Counted from the first letter of the stretch, positions 1-9,806 are shown. The stretch is 64,000 nt of DNA from Alkalihalobacterium alkalinitrilicum (GCF_002019605.1 NZ_KV917368.1:3131517-3195516), one strand, 5' to 3'. Notes: generated by a model not told the origin, from the letters alone. Made by a program: numbers and translations.

Positions 1-34
1 CCGCTTTTTCTATTTCAACCGTTGTTTCTTGCAT
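1..34 (-). CDS. 5' end of an unidentified gene leaving the window
   Basis: Eleven codons starting with ATG at 34 and running off the left edge. A GGAGGTG ribosome binding site sits at 41-47, six bases before the ATG, so the start is well supported. Too little protein is present to name it. The palindrome at 59-80 lies in its promoter region. Confidence 0.5.
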   Translation of the reverse strand, partial: MQETTVEIEKA

Positions 35-58
35 GAAGTCACCTCCAGAAATTCAAAA

Positions 59-80
59 TATATAAGTATGTACTTATATA
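59..80. promoter_or_regulatory. 22-bp inverted repeat, candidate repressor operator
   Basis: Two perfect 10-bp arms (TATATAAGTA / TACTTATATA) separated by TG, about 25 bp upstream of the gene that starts at 34. The AAGTA-TG-TACTT core resembles operators described for HxlR/DUF24 and MarR-type winged-helix repressors. Assignment to a regulator family is inference. Confidence 0.45.
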
Positions 81-329
81 ATACTTTGCTTATATTCTAT
101 TTCCAACTGTCTCAATGTAAAGATTTTGTAAAGGAATAGATATTTATCCTGTTTATTTACAAGCAGCTACCTATTATTACCCTTAAGTACTTTTCAATAA
201 AAAAGCGTCTTACTCATTCTCACACCTACTATTCTAATTTAAATCATTCTCCAGTTACGGATTTAAAGGATATTTCTCATAGAAAAAAAACACAACTATT
301 TCAATTTTTTTAAAAGTTATTCTCCTACA

Positions 330-345
330 TGTGATTAATATCACT
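330..345. promoter_or_regulatory. Fnr-type box upstream of hcp
   Basis: TGTGA-N6-TCACT, matching the Bacillus Fnr consensus (TGTGA-N6-TCACA). Its centre is about 40 bp upstream of a start point predicted from the TTATTC -10-like hexamer near 366-371, a normal activator position. Hcp genes are commonly under Fnr or nitrosative-stress control, so site and gene agree. Confidence 0.7.
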
Positions 346-469
346 ACATTGAAATGAACTCCTTGTTATTCTTACAGTATCGAAAAACATTATTAGTTAT
401 GTAGTAACCATTTAATTAGTGAAAAAAAGTTACTGGAAAATACAATATCTTTTACTGGAGGATCTAACT

Positions 470-2134
470 ATGAGTATGTTTTGTTATCAATGTCAGGAAA
501 CAGCAAAAGGAACAGGTTGTACAATCGTTGGAGTATGTGGAAAGAAAGATAATCTTGCGAATATGCAAGACTTGCTCATCTATACAGCCAAAGGCACTTC
601 AATTGTAAACAATGTGGCACGAGAGTTAGGGGTAAATTTAAAAGAAACAGATAAATATATCGTTACATCTCTTTTCATGACGATTACAAATGCAAACTGG
701 AATCAAGAAGACTTTTTTAATCATATAAGAAAAGGGTTAAGTCTTCGTGAAACAACCAAAACGGCGATTGAAAAGGCGGGTCACAAGGTTGAAAATACGA
801 GTGACTTTGTCACTTGGTTTGCTGAAACCAATAATGATTTGGAAATCAAATCAGCTAGTCAAGAAGTGAGTATCCTAGCAACAAGAGATGAAGACATTCG
901 TTCGTTAAGAGAGCTTATCGTTTATGGTTTAAAAGGTTTAGCGGCTTATTTAGAACATGCGAATCACTTAGGATATCAAAAAGATGATCTTTATGCTTTT
1001 ATGCAAAAGGCACTTGCTGATGTAACAAATGACGACCTATCAATTGATGAGTTAGTCGGTCTCGCAATGGAATGCGGTAAATATGGTGTCCATGCGATGG
1101 AACTATTGGATACAGCCAATACAACAACATACGGTAATCCTGAAATTACCAAAGTAAACATTGGGGTTCGTACTAATCCAGGCATTTTAATTAGTGGCCA
1201 TGACCTAAAAGACATGGAACAACTACTAGCACAAACAGAAGGAACTGGAGTGGACGTTTATACGCATAGTGAAATGTTGCCAGCTAACTATTACCCAGCA
1301 TTTAATAAGTATAGCCACTTTGTCGGAAACTACGGGAATGCATGGTGGGAGCAAACACGTGAATTTGAAAGTTTTAACGGCCCAATCTTGATGACGACCA
1401 ACTGTATTGTACCACCGAAAGCATCATATAAGGATCGTATGTATACAACAGGAGCAACAGGTGTTGAAGGTGTCGTGCATATTGAAAAAAATGAAGACGG
1501 ATTAAAAGATTTCTCTGCGATCATCGAGCATGCGAAAAAGTGTGAGGCTCCAATCGAAATTGAAAATGGTGAAATCATTGGTGGATTTGCACACGATCAA
1601 GTTTTAAAACTGGCTGACAATGTTGTTGAAGCTGTTAAGAATGGCGATATTAAACAATTTTTTGTCATGGCAGGATGTGATGGAAGACATAAAAGCAGAG
1701 AGTATTATAAAAATTTTGCAGAAGAGTTACCAAAAGAAACCGTTATTTTGACAGCTGGCTGTGCGAAATATCGTTATAACAAATTAGATTTAGGGGATAT
1801 CAATGGTATCCCAAGGGTTCTAGACGCAGGACAATGTAACGATTCTTATTCATTAGTTATGATTGCATTGAAGTTAAAGGAAGCGTTTGGTTTAGAGAGT
1901 GTAAATGATCTACCATTATCATATAACATTGCATGGTATGAGCAAAAAGCGGTAATTGTCTTCTTATCTCTATTGTACCTTGATGTAAAAAACATCCATG
2001 TTGGTCCAACGTTACCAGCATTCTTATCTGAAAATGTAAAAAATATGTTGATCGAAAAATTCAACATTGGCGGTATCACAAACACGACAGACGATATCAA
2101 GATGTTCATGAATGAAGTCGTTCCAGCTGGCTAA
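470..2134 (+). CDS. hcp: Hybrid cluster protein (hydroxylamine reductase / NO reductase)
   Basis: 554 residues, complete. The cytoplasmic Fe-S/oxo enzyme reduces hydroxylamine in vitro and is linked to NO detoxification and protein S-nitrosylation. The N-terminus carries C5-x2-C8-x8-C17-x5-C23, the spacing of the [4Fe-4S] type typical of anaerobe-style Hcp rather than the [2Fe-2S] enterobacterial type. Later cysteines in MTTNC, VMAGCDG and TAGCAKYR fit the hybrid-cluster ligands. The ATG at 470 is chosen because GGAGG lies at 458-462; a longer frame starts at 419 without such a site. No hcr reductase follows. An Fnr box lies upstream and a terminator downstream, so it is probably monocistronic. 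Confidence 0.93.
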   Translation: MSMFCYQCQETAKGTGCTIVGVCGKKDNLANMQDLLIYTAKGTSIVNNVARELGVNLKETDKYIVTSLFMTITNANWNQEDFFNHIRKGLSLRETTKTAIEKAGHKVENTSDFVTWFAETNNDLEIKSASQEVSILATRDEDIRSLRELIVYGLKGLAAYLEHANHLGYQKDDLYAFMQKALADVTNDDLSIDELVGLAMECGKYGVHAMELLDTANTTTYGNPEITKVNIGVRTNPGILISGHDLKDMEQLLAQTEGTGVDVYTHSEMLPANYYPAFNKYSHFVGNYGNAWWEQTREFESFNGPILMTTNCIVPPKASYKDRMYTTGATGVEGVVHIEKNEDGLKDFSAIIEHAKKCEAPIEIENGEIIGGFAHDQVLKLADNVVEAVKNGDIKQFFVMAGCDGRHKSREYYKNFAEELPKETVILTAGCAKYRYNKLDLGDINGIPRVLDAGQCNDSYSLVMIALKLKEAFGLESVNDLPLSYNIAWYEQKAVIVFLSLLYLDVKNIHVGPTLPAFLSENVKNMLIEKFNIGGITNTTDDIKMFMNEVVPAG

Positions 2135-2166
2135 TTAAGCACAAATTGAAAGAATACTCAGTAGAG

Positions 2167-2209
2167 AGGATTCCATGTAATCGAAAATCGGTTACTCGGA
2201 ATCCTTTTT
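2167..2209 (+). terminator. Rho-independent terminator after hcp
   Basis: Inverted repeat AGGATTCC...GGAATCCT, with an inner GTAAtCG/CGgTTAC stem, followed by TTTTT. Confidence 0.8.
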
Positions 2210-2568
2210 GCTGCAACTAATAATGCTTCAATTATTGAAAAATACTATTCTTAATACCAAAGAGTCATATTGATAACCATTGTCAATTAAAAGTCCAAAA
2301 GTTAATTTTTAAAGAATAAATAGCCTGTTCAGAAATTATCTTAATTAAAGTGGGAGATAATAATTTGTAGAATTTGCTTTTCTCTTAGTGGCAGAACTGT
2401 TTATACAATAGTAACTTCTTTGCTAGATCTTCAAGTGATGTATTTACTAGCTGCCTTTGCAACCTTTTTTCGATCATTGTAAAGTCCAATTATGAATCCT
2501 AGGTTAAAGCATTTATAATCCTTTAGGTCTAAAATTCTCCTTGGAAAATAAACATTCAAACTTATCAC
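2210..2568. other. Intergenic region, nothing recognised
   Basis: AT-rich spacer between the hcp terminator and the ahpC promoter. I see no ORF with a ribosome binding site and no RNA motif. Confidence 0.5.
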
Positions 2569-2597
2569 TTGACAAAAAGCATCTATTAGTTGATAAT
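2569..2597 (+). promoter_or_regulatory. SigA promoter of ahpCF
   Basis: TTGACA (2569-2574), a 17-bp spacer, then GATAAT (2592-2597). The -10 lies inside the Fur-type box at 2591-2605, and a PerR-type box follows at 2608-2622. Repressor binding there would block RNA polymerase. Confidence 0.8.
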
Positions 2598-2605
2598 TGT
2601 TATCG
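2591..2605. promoter_or_regulatory. Fur/PerR-type 7-1-7 box over the ahpC -10
   Basis: TGATAATTGTTATCG agrees with the Bacillus Fur 7-1-7 consensus TGATAAT-N-ATTATCA at all but two of the fixed positions. It overlaps the -10 hexamer. Fur, PerR and Zur share this architecture, so the cognate protein is inferred. Confidence 0.55.
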
Positions 2606-2607
2606 AA

Positions 2608-2622
2608 TTAGAATTATTATAG
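2608..2622. promoter_or_regulatory. PerR-type box at the ahpC start site
   Basis: TTAGAATTATTATAG agrees with the PerR box TTATAATNATTATAA at all but two fixed positions and lies about at +1. In Bacillus, PerR represses ahpCF until peroxide oxidises it. Confidence 0.65.
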
Positions 2623-2690
2623 ATAAGTAAAATTATTCTATAATGAATTCTGTAAAAAATATTTTTAGATATTATAGGAGGAAGATTAAT

Positions 2691-3254
2691 ATGTCATTAA
2701 TTGGAACAGAAGTAAAACCATTCAGTGCAAAAGCTTTTAAAAACGGTGAGTTTATCGATGTAACGAACGAAAGCCTTAAAGGTCAATGGAGCATTTTCTG
2801 CTTTTATCCGGCAGATTTCACATTCGTTTGCCCAACTGAGCTTGAAGATTTACAAAACGAATACGCAACGCTAAAGGAACTTGGAGTTGAAGTATATTCC
2901 GTTTCAACAGATACTCATTTCACACATAAAGGATGGCATGACAGCTCAGAAACAATTGGAAAAATTACTTACGCAATGATTGGTGACCCTTCACAAACAG
3001 TCACTCGTAACTTTGAAGTTCTAGACGAAGAGTCTGGTCTTGCTGACCGTGGTACGTTCATCATTGACCCAGACGGTGTTATCCAAGCTGTTGAAATCAA
3101 CGCTGGTGGTATCGGTCGTGATGCAAGTATCCTAGTTAACAAAGTTAAGGCCGCACAATATGTTCGTAACAATCCAGGTGAAGTTTGCCCAGCTAAATGG
3201 CAAGAAGGTGGAGAAACACTTAAGCCAAGCCTTGACCTAGTAGGTAAAATCTAA
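2691..3254 (+). CDS. ahpC: Alkyl hydroperoxide reductase subunit C (peroxiredoxin)
   Basis: 187 residues, the usual length for a typical 2-Cys peroxiredoxin. It reduces H2O2, organic peroxides and peroxynitrite in the cytoplasm and is recycled by AhpF. The peroxidatic Cys47 is in FTFVCPTE and the resolving Cys166 in EVCPAKW. The ATG at 2691 follows AGGAGG at 2677-2682; the longer frame from 2643 has no such site. It is first in an operon with ahpF, 12 bp apart. Confidence 0.97.
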   Translation: MSLIGTEVKPFSAKAFKNGEFIDVTNESLKGQWSIFCFYPADFTFVCPTELEDLQNEYATLKELGVEVYSVSTDTHFTHKGWHDSSETIGKITYAMIGDPSQTVTRNFEVLDEESGLADRGTFIIDPDGVIQAVEINAGGIGRDASILVNKVKAAQYVRNNPGEVCPAKWQEGGETLKPSLDLVGKI

Positions 3255-3266
3255 GGAGTGCGATAA

Positions 3267-4796
3267 ATGGTACTTGATGCTGAAATTAAGTCACAGTTAA
3301 ATCAATACCTGCAACTAATGGAAGGCGATATTCTGCTTAAAGTTAGTTTAGGTTCCGGTAATGTTTCAAATGAGATGGAAGCGTTAGTCAATGAACTAAC
3401 TTCTATGTCAAATAAAATCAGTGTCCGAAAAACTGAATTAACAAGAACACCAAGCTTCAGCGTCAACCGTGTAGGCCAAGAAACTGGCGTCACATTTGCA
3501 GGTGTTCCTTTAGGACATGAATTTACTTCATTAGTGCTAGCCCTACTCCAAGTTAGTGGAAGAGCGCCTAAAGTTGATCAAAGCGTCATTGAGCAAGTGA
3601 AAAACATTAGCGGTGAATACCACTTTGAAACATATGTCAGCCTTAGCTGCCATAACTGCCCTGACGTTGTACAAGCTCTTAACATGATGAGTGTACTCAA
3701 CCCTGGCATCACTCACACTATGATTGATGGGGCAGTATTTAAAGATGAAGTAGAAAGTAAAAATGTCATGTCGGTACCAGCTGTTTACTTAAACGGGGAA
3801 TTCTTCGGTGGCGGTCGTATGACCCTAGAAGAAATTCTTGCTAAAATGGGCAGTGGTCCAGATGCATCTGAGCTTTCAGATAAAGAACCATTCGATGTAC
3901 TTGTTGTTGGAGGCGGACCAGCTGGGTCAAGTGCCGCGATTTATGCAGCACGTAAAGGTATTCGTACAGGAATTGTCGCTGAACGTTTCGGTGGACAAGT
4001 TCTTGATACGATGAGCATTGAGAACTTTATCAGTGTAAAACATACTGAGGGACCTAAGCTCGCAGCAAGCCTTGAAGAACATGTTAAAGAGTATGGCATT
4101 GATATTATGAATTTACAGCGTGCTAAGAGTATCGAAAAGAAAGATCTTTTTGAGCTTGAACTCGAAAGTGGTGCTGTACTTAAGAGTAAAAGTGTTATCG
4201 TAACAACAGGTGCTCGTTGGCGTAATGTTGGCGTTCCTGGAGAACAAGAGTTTAAAAACAAAGGGGTAGCCTATTGCCCTCACTGTGACGGTCCATTGTT
4301 TGAAGGAAAAGATGTTGCAGTTATTGGCGGAGGTAATTCTGGTATTGAAGCAGCGATTGATCTTGCAGGGATTGTCAATCATGTAACGGTTCTTGAATTT
4401 ATGCCAGAACTAAAAGCTGATGAAGTCCTACAAAAGCGCCTTTACAGCCTTCCAAATGTAACGGTCTTAAAGAATGTTCAAACTAAAGAAATTACGGGTA
4501 CTGACAGTGTTAACGGAATTTCTTATATTGACCGTGAAACAGAAGAAGTAAAACATGTCGAATTACAAGGTGTATTTGTTCAAATCGGCCTTGTACCTAA
4601 TACCGATTGGTTAGAAAGCGTTGTTGAACGTAATCGCATCGGTGAAATCATTGTAGATAAACATGGGGCTACAACTGTACCTGGTTTATTTGCCGCAGGT
4701 GATTGTACTGATAGTGCCTATAATCAGATTATCATCTCGATGGGATCAGGAGCGACTGCAGCTTTAGGCGCTTTTGATTACCTCATCCGAAATTAA
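3267..4796 (+). CDS. ahpF: Alkyl hydroperoxide reductase subunit F
   Basis: 509 residues. FAD-dependent NADH:peroxiredoxin disulfide reductase that re-reduces AhpC. The N-terminal double thioredoxin-like domain carries C128-HN-C131. The thioredoxin-reductase-like part has an FAD fold ([12 protein letters not shown], about 213-224), the redox pair C337-PH-C340, and an NAD-binding VIGGGNSG. Near the C-terminus is the FAD-contacting FAAGDCTD. A ribosome binding site (AAGGAG) overlaps the ahpC stop region, so the two are translated from one message. Full length, no defects seen. Confidence 0.96.
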   Translation: MVLDAEIKSQLNQYLQLMEGDILLKVSLGSGNVSNEMEALVNELTSMSNKISVRKTELTRTPSFSVNRVGQETGVTFAGVPLGHEFTSLVLALLQVSGRAPKVDQSVIEQVKNISGEYHFETYVSLSCHNCPDVVQALNMMSVLNPGITHTMIDGAVFKDEVESKNVMSVPAVYLNGEFFGGGRMTLEEILAKMGSGPDASELSDKEPFDVLVVGGGPAGSSAAIYAARKGIRTGIVAERFGGQVLDTMSIENFISVKHTEGPKLAASLEEHVKEYGIDIMNLQRAKSIEKKDLFELELESGAVLKSKSVIVTTGARWRNVGVPGEQEFKNKGVAYCPHCDGPLFEGKDVAVIGGGNSGIEAAIDLAGIVNHVTVLEFMPELKADEVLQKRLYSLPNVTVLKNVQTKEITGTDSVNGISYIDRETEEVKHVELQGVFVQIGLVPNTDWLESVVERNRIGEIIVDKHGATTVPGLFAAGDCTDSAYNQIIISMGSGATAALGAFDYLIRN

Positions 4797-4810
4797 TACA
4801 AAACATAAGA

Positions 4811-4850
4811 AAGTCGTTTTACTACTTATTAAGTGGTAAAACGACTTTTT
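4811..4850 (+). terminator. Terminator of ahpCF
   Basis: 17-bp stem with one G-T pair (AAGTCGTTTTACTACTT and its partner), a 3-base loop, and TTTTT on the plus strand. Confidence 0.88.
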
Positions 4851-4916
4851 CTATCATGAACGAAAGTACAATTCGTTTGTTTGTTTTCTAGATGGATAAA
4901 ATGAATAAAAATATAG

Positions 4917-5447
4917 TTAGCTTAAAAAGATAGCTCCATAACAAACACCACCAAGGATCACAAGTGATGGGTGAACCTTCCATTTCTCAAGGAATAAGTA
5001 CCCAACCACAATTAAAAAAACTGTATGCCAAGGACTTGTTTCTACAAAAGATAATTGAAGAAAACGGAATGCTAACACCCCTAGTAAAATTGCAATAGTC
5101 GGACGAATGAGTCCAGTCATTCTTTTCACCTTTGGAGATTCCTTAAACTTATATAAAATGCCAAGTAATACGATCATTAATATTAATGAAGGAGCAACAG
5201 TAGCAACTACCGCAACAACACTCCCAATCACTCCTGCAACTTCAAAACCAATATATCCTGCCATTTTCGTAGCAATAGGACCTGGCAGAGCATTCCCTAA
5301 AGCGAGCACTTCACTAAACTGTTCGACACTCATCCATTCATAACGATGAACCACTTCATATTCTACAAGGGGAATGGAAGCAGGACCACCTCCATAGCCA
5401 ACGATGCCAGGAATGAAGAACGCAAGGAAAATCTCTAAATAAATCAA
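4917..5447 (-). CDS. Short-chain chromate transporter-family protein, second of a pair
   Basis: 176 residues, a half-size CHR-family membrane protein with hydrophobic segments throughout. It has the family motifs GYGGGPASIP near residue 18 and PGPIATKMAGYIG near residue 55. Half-size CHR proteins usually work as heterodimers encoded by adjacent genes; the start overlaps the upstream chrA stop by 4 bp. Chromate efflux is the known activity of characterised members, but the physiological anion here could be different given the catabolic neighbours. It is the last gene of the run. Confidence 0.85.
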   Translation of the reverse strand: MIYLEIFLAFFIPGIVGYGGGPASIPLVEYEVVHRYEWMSVEQFSEVLALGNALPGPIATKMAGYIGFEVAGVIGSVVAVVATVAPSLILMIVLLGILYKFKESPKVKRMTGLIRPTIAILLGVLAFRFLQLSFVETSPWHTVFLIVVGYLFLEKWKVHPSLVILGGVCYGAIFLS

Positions 5448-6019
5448 CCTTGTACCTCCTTTTTATTCGAGGAACCGACTTGTTTATTGTTTTTCTTAAG
5501 TAAAGCAAAAAGTAATAATAACGCAATAATAATGGCAGGATGAACTCCAAGGATTTCAATAACAATTAAACTTACAAATAGTAATATAAGACTAATAGGC
5601 CAACCAAGGCTTTTTTTTGCATTCTTTAAAAAATCCCACGCTAGTACGAAAAGCATAACACTAACAATCGGAATGACACCTTGTGTGATACCCGCAACCC
5701 ATGGTTGATCCTTATAAACTGAAAGTGAGGTTAACAAGAGGATCATTAAGAAAATCGTTGGTACAATTGAGGCGCTAACCGCTATGATTAATCCGATCAG
5801 ACCTGCAACCCGATAACCGATATAACCTGCCATTTTTGTATTAATCGGACCAGGCAATGTATTGCCAAGCGCTAGCACATCTGCAAATTCATCTTCATTC
5901 ATCCAGCCAAACGTGTCCACGACTTCTTTTTTTACGAGGGGAATGGCCGATGGTCCACCTCCAAAGCCAAGCATACCTGAACGAAAAAAAGCAATAAATA
6001 AATCAATCTGTGTTTTCAT
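5444..6019 (-). CDS. Short-chain chromate transporter-family protein, first of a pair
   Basis: 191 residues from the ATG at 6019 (MKTQIDLF); an ATG one codon earlier (6022) is also possible. The ribosome binding site AAAGAGGG lies just upstream and spacing favours 6019. Motifs LGFGGGPSAIPLV and PGPINTKMAGYIGYR match its partner, showing a duplicated half-domain. It sits 37 bp behind the gamma-glutamyltransferase gene. From memory, B. subtilis also has paired short CHR genes (ywrA, ywrB) close to a GGT paralogue (ywrD). Confidence 0.85.
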   Translation of the reverse strand: MKTQIDLFIAFFRSGMLGFGGGPSAIPLVKKEVVDTFGWMNEDEFADVLALGNTLPGPINTKMAGYIGYRVAGLIGLIIAVSASIVPTIFLMILLLTSLSVYKDQPWVAGITQGVIPIVSVMLFVLAWDFLKNAKKSLGWPISLILLFVSLIVIEILGVHPAIIIALLLLFALLKKNNKQVGSSNKKEVQG

Positions 6020-6056
6020 CATAATCCCTCTTTCCAATCGCTAAAGCAGTTGCTGT

Positions 6057-7712
6057 TTAATAACCCATTGCAGCTCCATCACCACGCGGGTCAGCTCCAC
6101 CATATTTGACTCGAGAGTTCGGATCAATCTGAATAGCACCTGCATGCCCCATCACATCTGTAAATGCAGGCATTGTTTCAACATGATGCCCAAGCTCAGC
6201 TAATGATTGTTGAACTTCACTCGGAATGCGCGACTCTAACTTTAAACTATTCGAGCTCACTCCCCACGTACGACCGTATAACCAACGTGGCGCTTCGATC
6301 GCTTCTTGGACACTTCTTCCATAATCTACGATGCGTGTCACGAGCGCGGCCTGTGTTTGCGGTTGTCCTTCGCCTCCCATCGTCCCATAAACGAGAAATG
6401 GTTGATCATCAGCTAATAACATCGCTGGATTCAATGTATGGAATGTACGTTTATTCGGCTCAAGATGATTAATATGAGTTGGATCGAGTGAGAAAAAGCT
6501 GCCACGATTTTGTAGCAACACTCCTGTTCCTTTAGGAATAATACCAGAACCAAACTCATGATATATACTTTGAATAAAGGAAACCGCATTTCCATCTTTA
6601 TCAACAACACCGAACCAGACTGTATCTCCCTTAGGATCAAGTTGCTTCTCATTTGTATAAGCACTAGTAAAATTTATTTTGCTAGCAAGTGTTTGCCCGT
6701 GCTGTGGCGAAAGCAGTTGATGAATAGGAATATCTAAAAAGTCAGGATCTGTCAGCCACTCGTCTCGATCTGAAAACGCCTGCTTCGTTGCCTCCACTAT
6801 CAAATGATAATACTCGGCTGAATTTTCTTCGATATGAGTTAAATCAAATTGATTTAAAATGTTTAGAATAGATAGGGATGCCATACCTTGTGTATTCGGT
6901 GGTAAATTATAAGCTGTATATCCTCTGTAGTTCATAGAGAGCGGTTCCACCCAGTCCGAAACATGACCTGCAAAGTCTTTATCCGTAAGAACTCCTTCAT
7001 GTTTCTGTATATCAGCAACCATTTGTTTCGAAATTGATCCATTATAAAAAGCATCTGCTCCGTTCTCCGCAATTCCTTCAAGCGTTAACGCAAGGTCAGT
7101 TTGCTTCATCACTTCTCCAGCCTTCCATGGCTCACCACTATTTGTAAAAATACGAGAAAACTCTGGAAATCTCTGGAGGTTACGATACGTTTGATCTTTT
7201 CGATCTAGGTTGACTTCTGTCCAATATTGTTGACTGGGGGTAACTGGATATCCCTCTTTCGCGTAAGAAATCGCCGATTGAAGAAGATCTGACCAATTTG
7301 CTGTCCCTAGTCCATTTTCTTTAGAGTACTGATACACGGCAGCCCAGCCAGCTACAGCTCCTGGAACAGTATTCGCTGATAAATATCCTCGTACTGGAAT
7401 TGAAGTGTGGAACCCTCTTTGTTTGTAAAAATCAATTGTTGCTTGGTGACTTGAACGTCCGCTACTGTTAAGTGCTGAAAGTTTTTTCTTTTTTGCATCA
7501 AAAATCAACCAAAAATTGTCGCCACCAATCGTATTCATATGCGGATAAACGACGGCAATTGTCGAAGCGGCAGCAATGGCAGCTTCCATTGCATTCCCTC
7601 CATTTTGCAAAATTCGAAGTCCTGCTTGAGTGGCTAAATAATGAGGAGTTGTGATCATACCATTGACCGACATCGTTGTCGGTCGATAAGAATTAATGTG
7701 TAGTGGACCCAT
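6057..7712 (-). CDS. Gamma-glutamyltransferase family protein, probably cytoplasmic
   Basis: 551 residues. Ntn hydrolase that self-cleaves into two subunits at a threonine; the nucleophile is most likely T364 in PKGDTVWFGVVD. Other family features are GGNAMEAAIAAA near 38-49, the oxyanion/substrate region around GSGIIPKGTGVLLQNRG, and YGTMGGEGQPQTQAA. No signal peptide is visible, unlike secreted GGTs, which fits YwrD-type members. Substrates may be gamma-glutamyl amides or an amide intermediate of the upstream catabolic genes (inference). It starts 12 bp after the FAH-family gene, so it is co-transcribed. Confidence 0.9.
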   Translation of the reverse strand: MGPLHINSYRPTTMSVNGMITTPHYLATQAGLRILQNGGNAMEAAIAAASTIAVVYPHMNTIGGDNFWLIFDAKKKKLSALNSSGRSSHQATIDFYKQRGFHTSIPVRGYLSANTVPGAVAGWAAVYQYSKENGLGTANWSDLLQSAISYAKEGYPVTPSQQYWTEVNLDRKDQTYRNLQRFPEFSRIFTNSGEPWKAGEVMKQTDLALTLEGIAENGADAFYNGSISKQMVADIQKHEGVLTDKDFAGHVSDWVEPLSMNYRGYTAYNLPPNTQGMASLSILNILNQFDLTHIEENSAEYYHLIVEATKQAFSDRDEWLTDPDFLDIPIHQLLSPQHGQTLASKINFTSAYTNEKQLDPKGDTVWFGVVDKDGNAVSFIQSIYHEFGSGIIPKGTGVLLQNRGSFFSLDPTHINHLEPNKRTFHTLNPAMLLADDQPFLVYGTMGGEGQPQTQAALVTRIVDYGRSVQEAIEAPRWLYGRTWGVSSNSLKLESRIPSEVQQSLAELGHHVETMPAFTDVMGHAGAIQIDPNSRVKYGGADPRGDGAAMGY

Positions 7713-7724
7713 AATTTCTCCTTT

Positions 7725-8576
7725 CTATCCTTTTACTTCATTAACTAGAGGCGCAAAGCCTGAAATATGACACTCTACTATATCTCCGTTTCGAATGACG
7801 ACCGAACCTGGAGTACCAGTAATAATAATATCGCCTGGTAGTAAGGTCATCACCTTTGAATGAAAAGCAATTATTTCATGTATATCATAACGCATATGCG
7901 AAACGACATTTTGATGGGCCTTTTCCCCATTTAACACAGTAGTCACTACAAGTTCCTTTACATTTTCAACCTCATCTATCACTAAATATGGACCAAAACT
8001 AAAAAACGTATCAAAGCTTTTCGCTCGTGTTAAATAACGTTGATTTTCGCTATGAATATCCGCTTCTGTCATATCTAACGTGGTTGTATACCCAAGAATA
8101 TAGTCGACGGCGTCTTCTTTTGAAATATTCGAACATTTATTTCCAATAACGATCCCAAGTTCAGCCTCGGCCGTTGTGTTTATAGAGCCATGAGGAATGA
8201 GAATGGTGTCGTTCATTCCAATGATTGATGTGTCTGGTTTCATAAAACTGACTGGATCTGAATATGTTTCATTTGGGTCTGGCTCGTGTGGCAAATAATT
8301 CATCCCAATTCCCCAGATTTTTCGCGGTCTGCGATACAAAGGCGCAAATGGAACACTCGTTTCATCAAGTACATTGCAACGTATAATTTCCTCATGCGGA
8401 AGTTGATGAAACCATTGAACCAATTCATAAATTTGACCCGTTTCAATGAGTTCTAATAAATTAGGGCTCCAATTTTTCCCTGAAATTTCATTCAGCGTAT
8501 TAATCAAAATAAGTCCCTCGTCAATAGCAATCGCTGCGGTTTCCTTTTCGTCGATATATACGGTTGCAAATCTCAT
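7725..8576 (-). CDS. Fumarylacetoacetate hydrolase (FAH) family protein
   Basis: 283 residues from the ATG at 8576, preceded by GGAGG; an earlier in-frame start at 8594 would overlap the amidase gene and lacks a site. FAH-family enzymes cleave C-C bonds or decarboxylate beta-dicarbonyl acids using a divalent metal. The metal-binding AEAELGIVIG, the fold motifs IWGIGMNYLPH and SFMKPD, and the terminal GDIIITGTPGSV are all present. The natural substrate cannot be read from sequence; an acylpyruvate or oxo-acid released by ring breakdown is a reasonable inference. Confidence 0.85.
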   Translation of the reverse strand: MRFATVYIDEKETAAIAIDEGLILINTLNEISGKNWSPNLLELIETGQIYELVQWFHQLPHEEIIRCNVLDETSVPFAPLYRRPRKIWGIGMNYLPHEPDPNETYSDPVSFMKPDTSIIGMNDTILIPHGSINTTAEAELGIVIGNKCSNISKEDAVDYILGYTTTLDMTEADIHSENQRYLTRAKSFDTFFSFGPYLVIDEVENVKELVVTTVLNGEKAHQNVVSHMRYDIHEIIAFHSKVMTLLPGDIIITGTPGSVVIRNGDIVECHISGFAPLVNEVKG

Positions 8577-8586
8577 CCTACTCCTC

Positions 8587-9774
8587 CTATTCATATCCTA
8601 CTAGACTTATCTGGTCCGTACAGAATTTCACTTCATGCAAGAGACGAAGATCCTGTTCTCTTCCTGCAAGCAATGACAAACCAACTGGAAGGCCATCGAT
8701 TTGTAGAAGTGGTAATGAAATTTGCGGACAACCTACTAAACCACTAATACATGTCATTTGCAGCGTTTTAACGCGCTGTTCTTCAAGTTCTTTCCCTTGT
8801 TTTCCTACCTTTGGAGCTATACCTGGAGCAGTTGGCATTAAAATCACTCCATCTTCACCGAGAAGTTCCAAAATTTGTTTGCGATAGTCCTTCTGCTTTT
8901 GTTTGGCCAGATGAACATCATCCTCTTTTATAGTGCTTGCCCATTTAAATCGTTGATCAATATCTGGACCAAACGTAGGATTCACTTCTGAAATCCACTC
9001 GCCATGCGTCTGCCAAATCTCATAGCCCTGGAGCGTTCGAAATGCATTCAACCATTCTTGAATCCCGTCAGGAGCAATGACTTGCATATTCACATGCTCA
9101 TACTGATTTTTCCACCATTCTACTTGTTTTAGAAATACATCCTTACATTCAGTAGGCATCATTGAAATAATATCTTGGGGAATAATAAGCTTGGTAAACC
9201 GCTTCTTGGTTTCTGGTTGGTCTAGTAACACTTGACCAACCTCATATAAAAGCTCGGCTGATTTCGCCATCCAACCAACAGTATCAAATTGGCTAGCAAG
9301 AGGAATTAAACCCTCTGTTGAAACAGCACCATGAGTTGGACGAATTCCATAATTACCACAATAGCTAGACGGAATTCGAACCGATCCACCTGTATCAGTT
9401 CCGATCGCAAAGTCTACAAGACTAGCAGCGACACTTACAGCAGATCCACTTGATGAACCTCCTGGGATTCTAGTAGGATCACTCGGATTCACTGGCGTAC
9501 CATAATGAGCGTTCTCCCCATTTAAGCTAAACATCAATTCATCGGTATGAGTCGTTCCCTTTAACGTAGCGCCTTCCTCTAATAAACGTTGTACAACCTC
9601 GGCGTGTTCCGTTGCCCTACCATGTGTTCTCTGCCAATCAGGGTTCCCTGCACCAGCGACGAGGCCTTTGATATCAAACACATCCTTCACAGCAAAAGTT
9701 AACTCATTAAGTCGTCCTTCGTTAACTACTTTAATATTTAAATTATCACGATTCATTGCATTCCAATGGAACAT
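8587..9774 (-). CDS. Amidase-signature family hydrolase
   Basis: 395 residues. The Ser-cisSer-Lys triad is visible: K30 (FAVKDVFD), cis-Ser S107 in GGSSSGSAV and nucleophile S131 in GTDTGGSVRIPSS, with the 24-residue serine spacing typical of the family. Start ATG at 9774 behind AAGGAGGAG. The length fits AtzE-, ureidomalonase- or GatA-like amidases rather than two-domain allophanate hydrolase (about 600 residues). In this locus it probably hydrolyses an amide or ureido product of ring opening (inference). Confidence 0.88.
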   Translation of the reverse strand: MFHWNAMNRDNLNIKVVNEGRLNELTFAVKDVFDIKGLVAGAGNPDWQRTHGRATEHAEVVQRLLEEGATLKGTTHTDELMFSLNGENAHYGTPVNPSDPTRIPGGSSSGSAVSVAASLVDFAIGTDTGGSVRIPSSYCGNYGIRPTHGAVSTEGLIPLASQFDTVGWMAKSAELLYEVGQVLLDQPETKKRFTKLIIPQDIISMMPTECKDVFLKQVEWWKNQYEHVNMQVIAPDGIQEWLNAFRTLQGYEIWQTHGEWISEVNPTFGPDIDQRFKWASTIKEDDVHLAKQKQKDYRKQILELLGEDGVILMPTAPGIAPKVGKQGKELEEQRVKTLQMTCISGLVGCPQISLPLLQIDGLPVGLSLLAGREQDLRLLHEVKFCTDQISLVGYE

Positions 9775-9806
9775 AACTCTCCTCCTTAATGGTTCATCCC
9801 TTTTGA

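Noticed and set aside
8587-9774. Naming the amidase allophanate hydrolase (AtzF)
   Set aside because: Too short: it lacks the second domain of about 200 residues.
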